A program made the position numbers and the translations under genes. A stretch of DNA of 14,139 nucleotides from Chthonomonas sp. UBA2362 (lineage in GTDB: Bacteria > Armatimonadota > Fimbriimonadia > Fimbriimonadales > Fimbriimonadaceae): assembly GCA_002344135.1 (NCBI GenBank), contig DDTO01000005.1, positions 1-14,139 on the forward strand. Reading direction: 5' to 3'. Of the stretch, positions 7,971-14,139 are shown in pieces; within the stretch, counting starts at the first letter, position 1; each line of letters begins with the position of its first letter. The notes below the pieces were generated by a model. The model did not search any database, was not told the DNA's origin, and was given only the letters and a program-made list of their open reading frames with translations.

Positions 7971-7992
7971 TATATGCGAAATCACGCAGATA
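7971..7992. promoter_or_regulatory. Candidate ArsR operator (imperfect palindrome)
   Basis: The arms TATATGCG (7971-7978) and CGCAGATA (7985-7992) match at 7 of 8 positions around a 6-nt spacer (AAATCA). The site sits in the 62-nt divergent spacer between arsR (starts 7962) and the DUF1579-like gene (starts 8025). It overlaps a TATACT -10-like hexamer for arsR (7974-7969 on the minus strand). Position and symmetry suit autoregulation and control of both directions, but binding is inferred. Confidence 0.5.
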
Positions 7993-8024
7993 ATCCTGGT
8001 CAGGTCTATGGTAGGCTCATTTGC

Positions 8025-8528
8025 ATGAGCGAAACGCAAGAAATGGAAATGGGAACGAAGCCGACCGAACAGCATGCCTGGCTTCAGCAGTTAGTCGGCG
8101 AGTGGCGCACCGAGTCGGAGATGCAGATGGGACCCGATGGCCCGACCCACACGGCGAGCGGAAGGGAGCGCGTGGTGAGTCTTGGCGGCCTTTGGGCTTT
8201 CGGCGAAGGCGAGGCGATGATGCCCAACGGCCAACCCATGAACTACAAGATCGCCCTGGGATGGGACGTATCGTTCAAAGAGTATCGCGGCTGCTGGATC
8301 GCCGATGTCTCGTCGGCCCTGTGGACCTACACGGGCAAGCTGAGCGACGACGGCAAGACCATGACGCTCGACTGCGTCGGTCCTCACATGATGAAGGACG
8401 GCGAAACCGCGAACTACCGCGACGTGATCGAGATCATCGACGCGAACCGCCGCCGCCTGACCTCTTACGGCCAAGACGACGACGGCAACTGGATCCAGTT
8501 CCAGAAAGTCGAGTTCTATCGAATGTAG
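8025..8528 (+). CDS. DUF1579-like small soluble protein
   Basis: The start MSETQE gives 167 aa; the frame is open to 7974, but that would run through the palindrome. The layout matches the DUF1579 family: an N-terminal HAWLQQLVGEWRTESEMQMG (17-36), a central GLWAFGEGEAMMPNGQ and YKIALGWDVSFKEYRGCWI, then WTYTGKLSDDGKTMTLDC and a closing FQKVEFYRM. Alternating strands suggest a lipocalin- or YceI-like beta barrel, and there is no signal peptide, so it is probably cytoplasmic. Biochemical function is not known for this family. It is transcribed away from arsR across a shared control region and may respond to the same signal. It ends just before a large hairpin. A weak GGTAGG lies about 9 nt before the start. 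Confidence 0.78.
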   Translation: MSETQEMEMGTKPTEQHAWLQQLVGEWRTESEMQMGPDGPTHTASGRERVVSLGGLWAFGEGEAMMPNGQPMNYKIALGWDVSFKEYRGCWIADVSSALWTYTGKLSDDGKTMTLDCVGPHMMKDGETANYRDVIEIIDANRRRLTSYGQDDDGNWIQFQKVEFYRM

Positions 8529-8530
8529 GA

Positions 8531-8566
8531 ACCTGGGTCTTCCGCATCGGCGGGGAAGACCCAGGT
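8531..8566. terminator. Long perfect hairpin between convergent genes
   Basis: The arms ACCTGGGTCTTCC (8531-8543) and GGAAGACCCAGGT (8554-8566) are perfectly complementary over 13 bp with a 10-nt loop. The element fills the 46-nt gap between the stops of the DUF1579-like gene and the VWA gene. Neither strand has a following T tract, so it would be an unusual bidirectional terminator or a 3'-end protecting structure. Confidence 0.55.
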
Positions 8567-8574
8567 GGAGTTGC

Positions 8575-11415
8575 CTAGGGCCGCGCAAGGACCTCGACCG
8601 AGGCGCTCTGGCCATGCCCTTGGACCCTAACGATCGCTTTTCGTTCCGCCTCTGGCTGGTTGACGCGGATGGAGAACTCGACCGTTCGACTGCCCTCCGG
8701 CACCGTTACCGCGCTCGGTACGGTTACTACGCGGCTCGATGACGAAACGTCGAATCGAACGCCTCCGGATCCTGCCGGAAAGGCAAGGGTCAATCTTGCG
8801 ACTACGCTCTGTCCCGTGTGGGCGATTCGTCGATTGACCGTGAACGATGCGATCCTCGGAGCCACCGTCAATGTAAGGTTCGCCGATCGGGTGCGAGCAC
8901 CGATCCGAGCGGTGAACTGGATGGTGATCGGCGCCCGCTGCGAGCGAGTTCGGATGTCGAAGCTTGCAGACGAGCTACCTGTGGGGACCACGATCGTTCG
9001 AGGATAAGTCACCGCAACATCGCGGTTCGAGGACAGATGCACCGTCATCGGCGACTGCGCAGGGCCGGCCAACTGGACCGTGGCGCGAACGGTACGGCCG
9101 CCAACAACGGATTGTGGCGCCAGTTCGAGCCGGGACAGAGGTTCGAGAACCGAAAGATCGGCCGATGCACTATTGCTCGAGGTCACATCGAAGATCGAGG
9201 ACACCGTGGCCGAAAGGTCTGCCGTCGGAGGGAGAATCTGCGTGTCGGGAACCAGCATGTCGAATTCCACGATTCGCTCGGCGCCAGCCGGGATGTTCAT
9301 CGGCAACGGAGTGACGGCGGAGACCATCGCGCGGGTAGACAGCGCAGTAACCGTTACGGTGTCCACGTTGCCTACATTTCGTACTTTCATCCGAACCCTG
9401 GTCGGAATGCCGGGGATTAGAGCCGGTAAGGGGTGATCGAACTCGATGGCGAGCGACTGGCCTCGAAAGAGCGTTCCAACTTCACGAATGACCACATGGC
9501 CACCTGGCGACAGGCCCATAAGCCGCAACCGGAAGGGGGAGGGTGGTGGCGAGAATCTTGCAGCGAGGCTGTTTGGCGGCAAGTTCAAGGGGTCGCCAAA
9601 GACGTCCGGTGTGAGATGATGGCTCCCGTCCAGATTCAGCACCTCTAGAGTGGGGTTTGCTACCTGGCCGCGAAGAGTCAAGATCGACGTCTGCAATTGC
9701 TCAGTGGTCGGTTGCCCTGGCAGCGGGAAGAAGCCGTCGTGCGCATACGTTCCCGCCATCTCGGCGAAATTCGACTGGTCGAAGCCCAGCGAGGTCGAAC
9801 CGAATGCGCGTACGGTGTAAAGACCCGAGCCGGTGATCTTCAGACTCCAGCTGCCTGGTTGCGGCAAGCGGTAACGTATAAGCATGCCGCCTGTTGTTTC
9901 GAGGATGCTAGCCTGGGGGTCCGTGGTATCGACCACCGATCCGTCTGGTCTGAGTAAAGCCAATGCGATATTCGGTATGACGCCAGCTTCGTCTTCCAAG
10001 GCAAGAGATATAGTGACTTCTCGGACGGACTCGTCGATTGGCAGGGGCATGGTCTCTTGGCCGGTGACTCGACGGCGGCGGATCAGTAGCGTCGCCAAGT
10101 CATCTTGCAGCTCGGCATCGACAAGTGCGAACATGCTGCCGATCTCCGACTGGTGAAGCAGGTAGACCTGTCCGCCAGTTGCCGAGGCGGTCTGGTAGTA
10201 TGCCGGATCGATGGGCGAACAACTGCCAGTTAGCATGAACGAAACTAACACAAGCTTCCGCAAAGCGGTCGCGACTACGGACCAAACCACGGATTGGTCT
10301 TTTGCAGTCGCGTCTGTGAAGAGGTAGACCTTACCTAGAAAGTTGCTCTCGTTAACGGCCTTCAGAAGGGCAGTCATCGAGTACTCTGGACAGTCATCGC
10401 CGCCCCATGCGTAGAGCCGATCCACCTCTGCAATCAGCCTATTCGGGTCGGAAGTGACGATGGGTTCGCAGTCGCAAGGATCGCTAAAAGGCACGAGCAC
10501 GTATCGACTCGGTGGATCGTCGGCGTCTCGCATTCGTTCCACCATTTGACGAACCTGCGCCTTCACTTGGTCAATCTCGTCGCCCATGCTGCCGGTAACG
10601 TCGATCACGAAAGCGACCGACTTGGCCCCGAACAGAGCCGTAAGCGCCTTGTCACGCGCCTCAGCATCGGGGATGCTCGATAGCGCGTCGACGATCTGCC
10701 GAACGTAGTCGATCGATCCATCGAGGGCCGAGGCGTTGGCAGCCGCATACGGTCTACCGTCACGAGGAAAGTCTTTGTGGATTCCCGAGCACATTTCGAC
10801 GCCGATTATTGGGATCTCGGATCCGTGTCTACACTTACCGCTTGGCGGATCACCGCAGCCGGTCCAGCCGATGAAGTATCCAGTGGACAAGGGTGCGACC
10901 GGAAGAAACTGGTCCACCGACGAGCCGACGACGGCATTTCCTGGATTCGGAATGATGCTGCGACCCAGGGCAAGATTGGCGCCAGTGTTGCCCGTTTCGA
11001 CCCAGTTGCTGTGCGCATAGAAATCTTGAAGAGTGTGAAGAGCCTCGCCGAGTTCTTTCCTCGCCAGGAGACCATCGGGTTCGGGCATCGTTAGTAGAGA
11101 GATGATCCGTTCCTTCGATTTAATCAGTCGGTCGGATGATGCGCTGAGGAGATCATCGGTGAAGTGATACACCGGAGCGGAGAAATGGATCAGGTCAACT
11201 AGGCAATTGTCTGTCATGATCTGATATTTCGCTAAGCTGCGAAAGCCGATCGTCTCGCCCGTGGACAAGGTGGCCCGTATCTCGTCGAGGGCGTTCTTTG
11301 TGATGCCCCAATGGCCGATGCCATAGGGCTTGAATGCGGCAGAGGGCAAGGTTGCGCATGCAATCGCGCATCCGATGAGAAGGCCGCGAAGGATCGCTGA
11401 CATAGGTTTGTTCAT
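8575..11415 (-). CDS. Secreted Het-C-like / von Willebrand A protein (VWA7/hemicentin-like) with beta-sandwich repeats
   Basis: The start at 11415 (MNKPMS) is fixed by AAAGGAG at 11422-11428, six bases upstream, and gives 946 aa. Residues 1-27 form a signal peptide ending in PSAA. Residues about 30-245 resemble the Het-C/VWA7 N-terminal domain, an alpha-helical fold related to zinc-dependent phospholipase C: HWGITKNAL (35-43) and ALHTLQDFYAHSNWVE (125-140), with His35, His127, Asp131 and His135 as possible ligands. A VWA domain follows (about 266-440) with the MIDAS motif DVTGSMGDEI (272-281), GGDDCPEYS (338-346) and LFTDAT (365-370), as in hemicentins. The Cys pair 314/316 may form a disulfide. 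The rest is strand-rich, ending in two similar about 90-aa repeats (762-852 and 854-944) that resemble Ig- or Calx-beta-like modules. No membrane anchor or sorting tail is seen. The target is unknown. Confidence 0.85.
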   Translation of the reverse strand: MNKPMSAILRGLLIGCAIACATLPSAAFKPYGIGHWGITKNALDEIRATLSTGETIGFRSLAKYQIMTDNCLVDLIHFSAPVYHFTDDLLSASSDRLIKSKERIISLLTMPEPDGLLARKELGEALHTLQDFYAHSNWVETGNTGANLALGRSIIPNPGNAVVGSSVDQFLPVAPLSTGYFIGWTGCGDPPSGKCRHGSEIPIIGVEMCSGIHKDFPRDGRPYAAANASALDGSIDYVRQIVDALSSIPDAEARDKALTALFGAKSVAFVIDVTGSMGDEIDQVKAQVRQMVERMRDADDPPSRYVLVPFSDPCDCEPIVTSDPNRLIAEVDRLYAWGGDDCPEYSMTALLKAVNESNFLGKVYLFTDATAKDQSVVWSVVATALRKLVLVSFMLTGSCSPIDPAYYQTASATGGQVYLLHQSEIGSMFALVDAELQDDLATLLIRRRRVTGQETMPLPIDESVREVTISLALEDEAGVIPNIALALLRPDGSVVDTTDPQASILETTGGMLIRYRLPQPGSWSLKITGSGLYTVRAFGSTSLGFDQSNFAEMAGTYAHDGFFPLPGQPTTEQLQTSILTLRGQVANPTLEVLNLDGSHHLTPDVFGDPLNLPPNSLAARFSPPPSPFRLRLMGLSPGGHVVIREVGTLFRGQSLAIEFDHPLPALIPGIPTRVRMKVRNVGNVDTVTVTALSTRAMVSAVTPLPMNIPAGAERIVEFDMLVPDTQILPPTADLSATVSSIFDVTSSNSASADLSVLEPLSRLELAPQSVVGGRTVRATVQLAGPAQSPMTVHLSSNRDVAVTYPRTIVVPTGSSSASFDIRTRSQRAPITIQFTARIGARTRSANLTLTVAPRIASFTVNRRIAHTGQSVVARLTLAFPAGSGGVRFDVSSSSRVVTVPSAVTVPEGSRTVEFSIRVNQPEAERKAIVRVQGHGQSASVEVLARP

Positions 11416-11487
11416 TACAGGCTCCTTTAGAGCGCGTGGCTCATGGCATATGAGTTGCAAGGAGCGCCGCCAGTGACCTTTCCGTGT

Positions 11488-11515
11488 AAAAAATGGGCTT
11501 TCGGACTGCTGAGCC
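11488..11515 (-). terminator. Weak terminator-like element between the HTH-TPR and VWA genes
   Basis: On the minus strand, just past the HTH-TPR stop, GGCT (11515-11512) can pair with AGCC (11499-11496), followed by CA and a run of six T (11493-11488). The stem is only 4 bp with a 12-nt loop, so it is marginal. If used, it would partly uncouple the two genes. The 102-nt gap (11416-11517) shows nothing else beyond the ribosome binding site of the VWA gene. Confidence 0.3.
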
Positions 11516-11517
11516 GG

Positions 11518-12867
11518 TCAGCGTCCTGCGGACCAAGTCGCGAGGGCTTCGGGGGTCGGTTTGCCTGCATGGAGGTCGAGAGTCAGAAACTCGGCGTCGC
11601 ACTCCGCGACACCCGCGGCGTCGCCGACGCTCCGAAACACGGACCGAGCCTCTTCGAGCCACCTGCGAGCGAGTTCCGATCGACCTGCCGATCGTTCTAC
11701 GGTTCCGATCTGGAAGGAGGTCCGGCCGACCCAGCGGGTGTGGGGTTTGGTCTGCCAGTGTCGAAGACACTCGGTCAAGACCGTGCGCGCTTCGGTGTAG
11801 CGGCCCTGCTCCCGCAAGATGAGGGCCTGTCGGGCCTCGATGTCGGTAACGAGGTCCTCGTTGTCCGAGTTGCCATGCAGCTCTGCGAGCGCTTGGTCGT
11901 AACAGGCGGATGCCTTCGCGAGGTCCTTGCGCTGAAATTCGAGCCAGCCGAGGTTGCGTAGCGCCATCGCGCTCCCGACCTGGTCGTTGGCCCTTCGGTA
12001 GCCGTCGAGGCTTAGGATCAAGTGTCGTTCCGCGCTAGCAAACTCGCCGAGCTTGATCTCGACATCGCCCAAGACCTCGTATGTCGCCGGCAAGGCCGGC
12101 AGATCATTGACCGTGAGGCGAATCGAAAGGGCATCGAAAAGGTGTCGTTTAGCAAGTTGGAGATCGCCCTCGGCCGCTGCGATCTCGCCTGCGAGGCGGA
12201 GTGCCATGGCAAGATCGTAATACGACCGGGCTTCCCGCGACAAGGTCATCACGCGTTCGCAGTGTTCCTTTGCCGATCGGAAGTTGCCCGTCTGGTAGTC
12301 GCGGACGCCCGCGTAGTATTCGGCCACGAGCCGTTGATGAACCGATCGCTGCCTGTGCCCGTACCCCCAGGTATCCAGCGCTTTGGAAAAGGGTAGGCAG
12401 AGCACCAAGGCGAGCGCAAAAGCGGCAACCGCCCACACCCACCTCCTCCTTTGCCGAGCCGGGGGTGAGGGAGCTTGCGCAAGTGCTAACTCGCTCTTTT
12501 CCTGTGCTTGCGCAGACACCGCCGACTCCTCGAGCGCTGATTCCACGGCGTCTGCATAGGCAGTTGGGTCGGCCGTTCGAGCCTGAACGCAGTATTCGTC
12601 GCTCCACTCAAGACCGAGCTTGCCGAACGCGATCAAGATGGAACTGCGGTCGACGCCCTGCTGACTCATGACGCGATCGGCGGTCGCTAGGCTCAGGCCG
12701 AGCATCTCGGCCCGTGCCTTCCGCGTGAGCCGCCCGCGTTCCTCGCTCTTCCCCCACCGCTCGATGATCGCGCCGGCCAGCAAGGCAACCCCCTCTTCGG
12801 TGAGGCGCACCGCCCTCTGCCGCGTCTGTGACGAGGTCGGATTTCCGTTCGGGTGGTGGTCAGCCAT
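11518..12867 (-). CDS. Membrane-spanning HTH and TPR protein, putative one-component regulator
   Basis: The protein is 449 aa. Residues about 45-90 look like a helix-turn-helix: LTRKARAEMLGLSLATADRV, then a GVDRSSILIAFGKLGLEWSD block. A linker (95-137) rich in Ala, Glu and Pro leads to RQRRR (138-142) and one transmembrane helix (about 143-161). Residues about 175-440 are tetratricopeptide-type helical repeats (LGDVEIKLGEFASAERHLI, LGWLEFQRKDLAKASACYD, and others). The basic cluster before the helix predicts the HTH inside and the TPR outside the membrane, so an external protein or peptide could be sensed and passed to DNA. It lies upstream of the secreted VWA gene on the same strand, a plausible partner or target. 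A GAGCTAGG stretch precedes the ATG. The repeats are clear; DNA binding and the topology are inferred. Confidence 0.75.
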   Translation of the reverse strand: MADHHPNGNPTSSQTRQRAVRLTEEGVALLAGAIIERWGKSEERGRLTRKARAEMLGLSLATADRVMSQQGVDRSSILIAFGKLGLEWSDEYCVQARTADPTAYADAVESALEESAVSAQAQEKSELALAQAPSPPARQRRRWVWAVAAFALALVLCLPFSKALDTWGYGHRQRSVHQRLVAEYYAGVRDYQTGNFRSAKEHCERVMTLSREARSYYDLAMALRLAGEIAAAEGDLQLAKRHLFDALSIRLTVNDLPALPATYEVLGDVEIKLGEFASAERHLILSLDGYRRANDQVGSAMALRNLGWLEFQRKDLAKASACYDQALAELHGNSDNEDLVTDIEARQALILREQGRYTEARTVLTECLRHWQTKPHTRWVGRTSFQIGTVERSAGRSELARRWLEEARSVFRSVGDAAGVAECDAEFLTLDLHAGKPTPEALATWSAGR

Positions 12868-12937
12868 AGCCTAGCTCAAATGGTATCACAAGATAAGATA
12901 ACTTAACGATCTTGGCTTAAGTAAGGCTAAGTTGATG

Positions 12938-12966
12938 TTGACTGTGGGACATCTGGCTCGTACAAT
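12938..12966 (+). promoter_or_regulatory. Strong sigma70-type promoter upstream of the peroxiredoxin locus
   Basis: TTGACT (12938-12943), a 17-nt spacer and TACAAT (12961-12966) each match consensus at five of six positions. Transcription would start near 12973, about 115 nt before the peroxiredoxin frame and a few bases before an ATG at 12977. The 12868-12937 stretch upstream is AT-rich for this window. It carries a 6-bp inverted repeat, AACTTA (12900-12905) with TAAGTT (12928-12933), that may be regulatory. Confidence 0.65.
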
Positions 12967-12976
12967 CGGCCCAGCA

Positions 12977-13090
12977 ATGAATGTTGAGCCACGCTTAAGC
13001 GCAGGTACGGATTGGGTGCTACAGGACTCAGGATCTCTCGCCCATTGGGTGACGCTTGACCCTCCTGCTACTGTCTGGGCTGTGGATTGA
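12977..13090 (+). CDS. Possible 37-aa leader ORF
   Basis: An ATG a few bases after the predicted transcription start opens a 37-codon frame ending TGA at 13088-13090. That stop overlaps the TTG start of the peroxiredoxin frame (TTGA, 13087-13090). There is no Shine-Dalgarno, so it would be translated leaderless. The sequence (MNVEPRLSAG... ending TVWAVD) resembles nothing I know and has no signal or membrane segment. It may be only the 5' untranslated region of the next gene. Confidence 0.2.
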   Translation: MNVEPRLSAGTDWVLQDSGSLAHWVTLDPPATVWAVD

Positions 13091-13849
13091 GGGAAGTGCT
13101 TAGCCAGCTAATCGTATGCTTGTCCTTGGCTCAGGGGGCGCCCGGTTTGGGTGACCCTGCACCTGATTTCTCAGTTCCGGATCAGAGCGGAGCGTACCAC
13201 GCGCTGTCGAAACTTCGCGGAAAGACGGTGATCTTGATGTTCTATCCCAAGGACTTCACACCCGGATGAACGGCCCAGGTGCGGTCGCTACGGGACGTGG
13301 CGAATGAATTGAGCGCGAGGGGAGCAGTGGTCTTTGGGATTAGCCGGGATACAGCCGATACGCATGGGCGCTTCGTGACTGCGGAGCGACTGAATTTTCC
13401 CTTAGCTGGCGGACGTCGACGGAACGATGTCGAAACAGTACGGCGCACTCGATGGGGACGGAGTAACGTCCAGGGTGACGTACCTCATCTCCAAGCAGGG
13501 GCGAATCATCGGGATCGATCGTGAAGTTCCAGCGAGCTTCACGAAGAGGGGCCGTGAGTTGGAGAGTAGTCACGGGGAGGACATCAGGATGCTCTTAGGA
13601 GACTGGACAGCTGCAACTGGGACGAAGTTACCTCAGTTCTGGCTCCCTGGGCTTGATGGGAGTGTCATTCCGATCTACCGCAAGGAGTCGCGCGCAACCC
13701 TAGTAACTGCACTCAATAGTGGGGAAATTTCGGGTTACGCCACCCAACTCGCCCACCTCGCTTCACTCCCTTCTTATGCGTCGGTCGACTTCAAGATCAT
13801 GGCAAGAGACGGAGCCACTACAACTCAAGTCTGGATAACCTTGCGGTGA
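13087..13849 (+). CDS. Peroxiredoxin (AhpC/TSA, BCP-like) with in-frame UGA at the catalytic Cys and a later 1-nt frameshift: candidate selenoprotein or recent pseudogene
   Basis: The first 60 codons give a short hydrophobic N-terminus (VLSQLIVCLSLAQG, perhaps a signal peptide), GDPAPDFSVPDQSG and KTVILMFYPKDFTPG. They stop at TGA (13267-13269), where the family has the peroxidatic Cys of TPGCT. The same frame continues as TAQVRSLRDVANELSARGAV and VFGISRDTADTHGRFV to LNFPL (about 13404). It then needs one base dropped (near 13404/13405) to continue as LADVDGTMSKQYGALDGDGV and VTYLISKQGRIIGID, ending at 13849, about 253 residues in all. With UGA read as selenocysteine this is a 1-Cys-type BCP-like enzyme reducing peroxides. 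The last about 78 residues look like a second thioredoxin-fold segment lacking cysteine. The TTG start is uncertain; GTG at 13096 is an alternative. The frameshift may be an error or decay. Confidence 0.7.
13274..13294 (+). promoter_or_regulatory. SECIS-like hairpin just downstream of the in-frame UGA
   Basis: Starting 5 nt after the UGA, CCC (13274-13276) pairs with GGG (13292-13294). After an AG bulge, GTGC (13279-13282) pairs with GC-AC (13287-13291), leaving one bulged U (13289). The apical loop is GGUC (13283-13286). Bacterial SECIS elements sit in this place, and the E. coli fdhF loop also contains GGUC with a bulged U nearby, there on the 5' side. The loop begins 14 nt after the UGA, at the short end of the usual range. 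Folding was done by eye. Confidence 0.45.
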
Positions 13850-14084
13850 AATCCCGGCTGGCCACGGGTCCGGTTTGCAACTGGACCAACTGGTCCTCGT
13901 TCTCGACCCCTTCCCCACGATCGTGAGTCCGAGCATTTAGAGGGTCACGCGGCGCGGATGATGGTATTGAATGTAACTCTTCGCACCTGTGTTCGAGGAA
14001 GGACTTGTCGATCGGTCGTCTAGGGTTCGCGTCGCTTACGGAGCATCGCTTCGCCAGAGCTTGGGAGGCGGCACTCGTCAACGT

Positions 14085-14139
14085 TGGTGGGCAAGGTGGG
14101 ACTCGAACCCACACCCCTCGCGGGACTGGAACCTAAATC
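14085..14139 (-). tRNA. tRNA-Leu (UAG), 5' part beyond the window edge
   Basis: Read on the minus strand, 55 nt are visible from the anticodon arm to the 3' end. They show loop TTTAGGT with anticodon UAG (14135-14133), 3' stem TCCAG, a long class II variable arm (CCC-GCGA-GGG), T arm GTGGG-TTCGAGT-CCCAC, acceptor strand CTTGCCC, discriminator A and encoded CCA (14087-14085). The class II arm plus the UAG anticodon make leucine (CUN codons) clear. The D arm and 5' acceptor lie past 14139. Between 13850 and 14084 I see no gene. Confidence 0.93.

Noticed and set aside
13399..13411. Programmed +1 ribosomal frameshift in the peroxiredoxin
   Set aside because: The +1 frame has TAG at 13403-13405 just before the resumed frame, and I see no recognised slippery motif; an indel explains it more simply.
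13427..13849. Independent 140-aa gene starting at ATG 13427
   Set aside because: No ribosome binding site precedes it, and its first residues continue the peroxiredoxin fold, so it is the shifted 3' part of that gene.
13860..13898. Short inverted repeats (GGTCC/GGACC type) before the tRNA
   Set aside because: Arms of 5 bp with several overlapping alternatives and no T tract; not separable from chance.
1..14139. Insertion sequence, prophage, att site duplication or CRISPR
   Set aside because: No transposase or integrase motifs, no terminal repeats and no repeat-spacer pattern were seen. The tRNA at the right edge has no visible duplicate of its 3' end in the window.

Overview
The window is GC-rich bacterial chromosome with tightly packed genes on both strands. 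Two secreted proteins end in a PEP-CTERM sorting tail. Another secreted protein carries a von Willebrand A domain and C-terminal beta-sandwich repeats. GyrB is of the short type (700 aa). My best guess is Armatimonadota (Fimbriimonas-like) or a neighbouring PEP-CTERM-bearing phylum; this rests on style and memory, not on a search. UGA is used as a normal stop (gyrB, dinB-like, HTH-TPR gene), so UGA is not globally reassigned.

Layout. 88-1248 (-) is a HAF-repeat PEP-CTERM protein, downstream of gyrB (1356-3458, -). A divergent spacer separates gyrB from a + strand pair: a DinB-like protein (3613-4065) and queA (4062-5105), overlapping by 4 nt. A second PEP-CTERM protein (5265-5894, +) ends at a strong hairpin terminator, facing a SulP anion transporter (5951-7609, -). 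SulP lies 2 nt behind an ArsR-type regulator (7612-7962, -). A 22-bp imperfect palindrome lies between arsR and a divergent DUF1579-like gene (8025-8528, +). A perfect 13-bp hairpin separates that gene from a large secreted Het-C-like/VWA protein (8575-11415, -). Upstream of it, on the same strand, is a membrane-spanning HTH-TPR protein (11518-12867, -).

The right end holds the most unusual locus. A peroxiredoxin reading frame (13087-13849, +) has an in-frame UGA exactly at the peroxidatic cysteine of the TPGC(T) motif, followed by a SECIS-like hairpin. This makes it a candidate selenoprotein. A one-base frameshift about 135 nt further on means it could instead be a recent pseudogene or contain a sequence error. 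The window closes inside a tRNA-Leu(UAG) gene (14085 to the edge, -).

Housekeeping functions (gyrase, queuosine synthesis, tRNA-Leu) are interleaved with envelope and accessory functions: sorted surface proteins, a regulated anion transporter, the VWA protein with its candidate membrane regulator, and the peroxiredoxin. I see no insertion sequence, prophage or CRISPR array.
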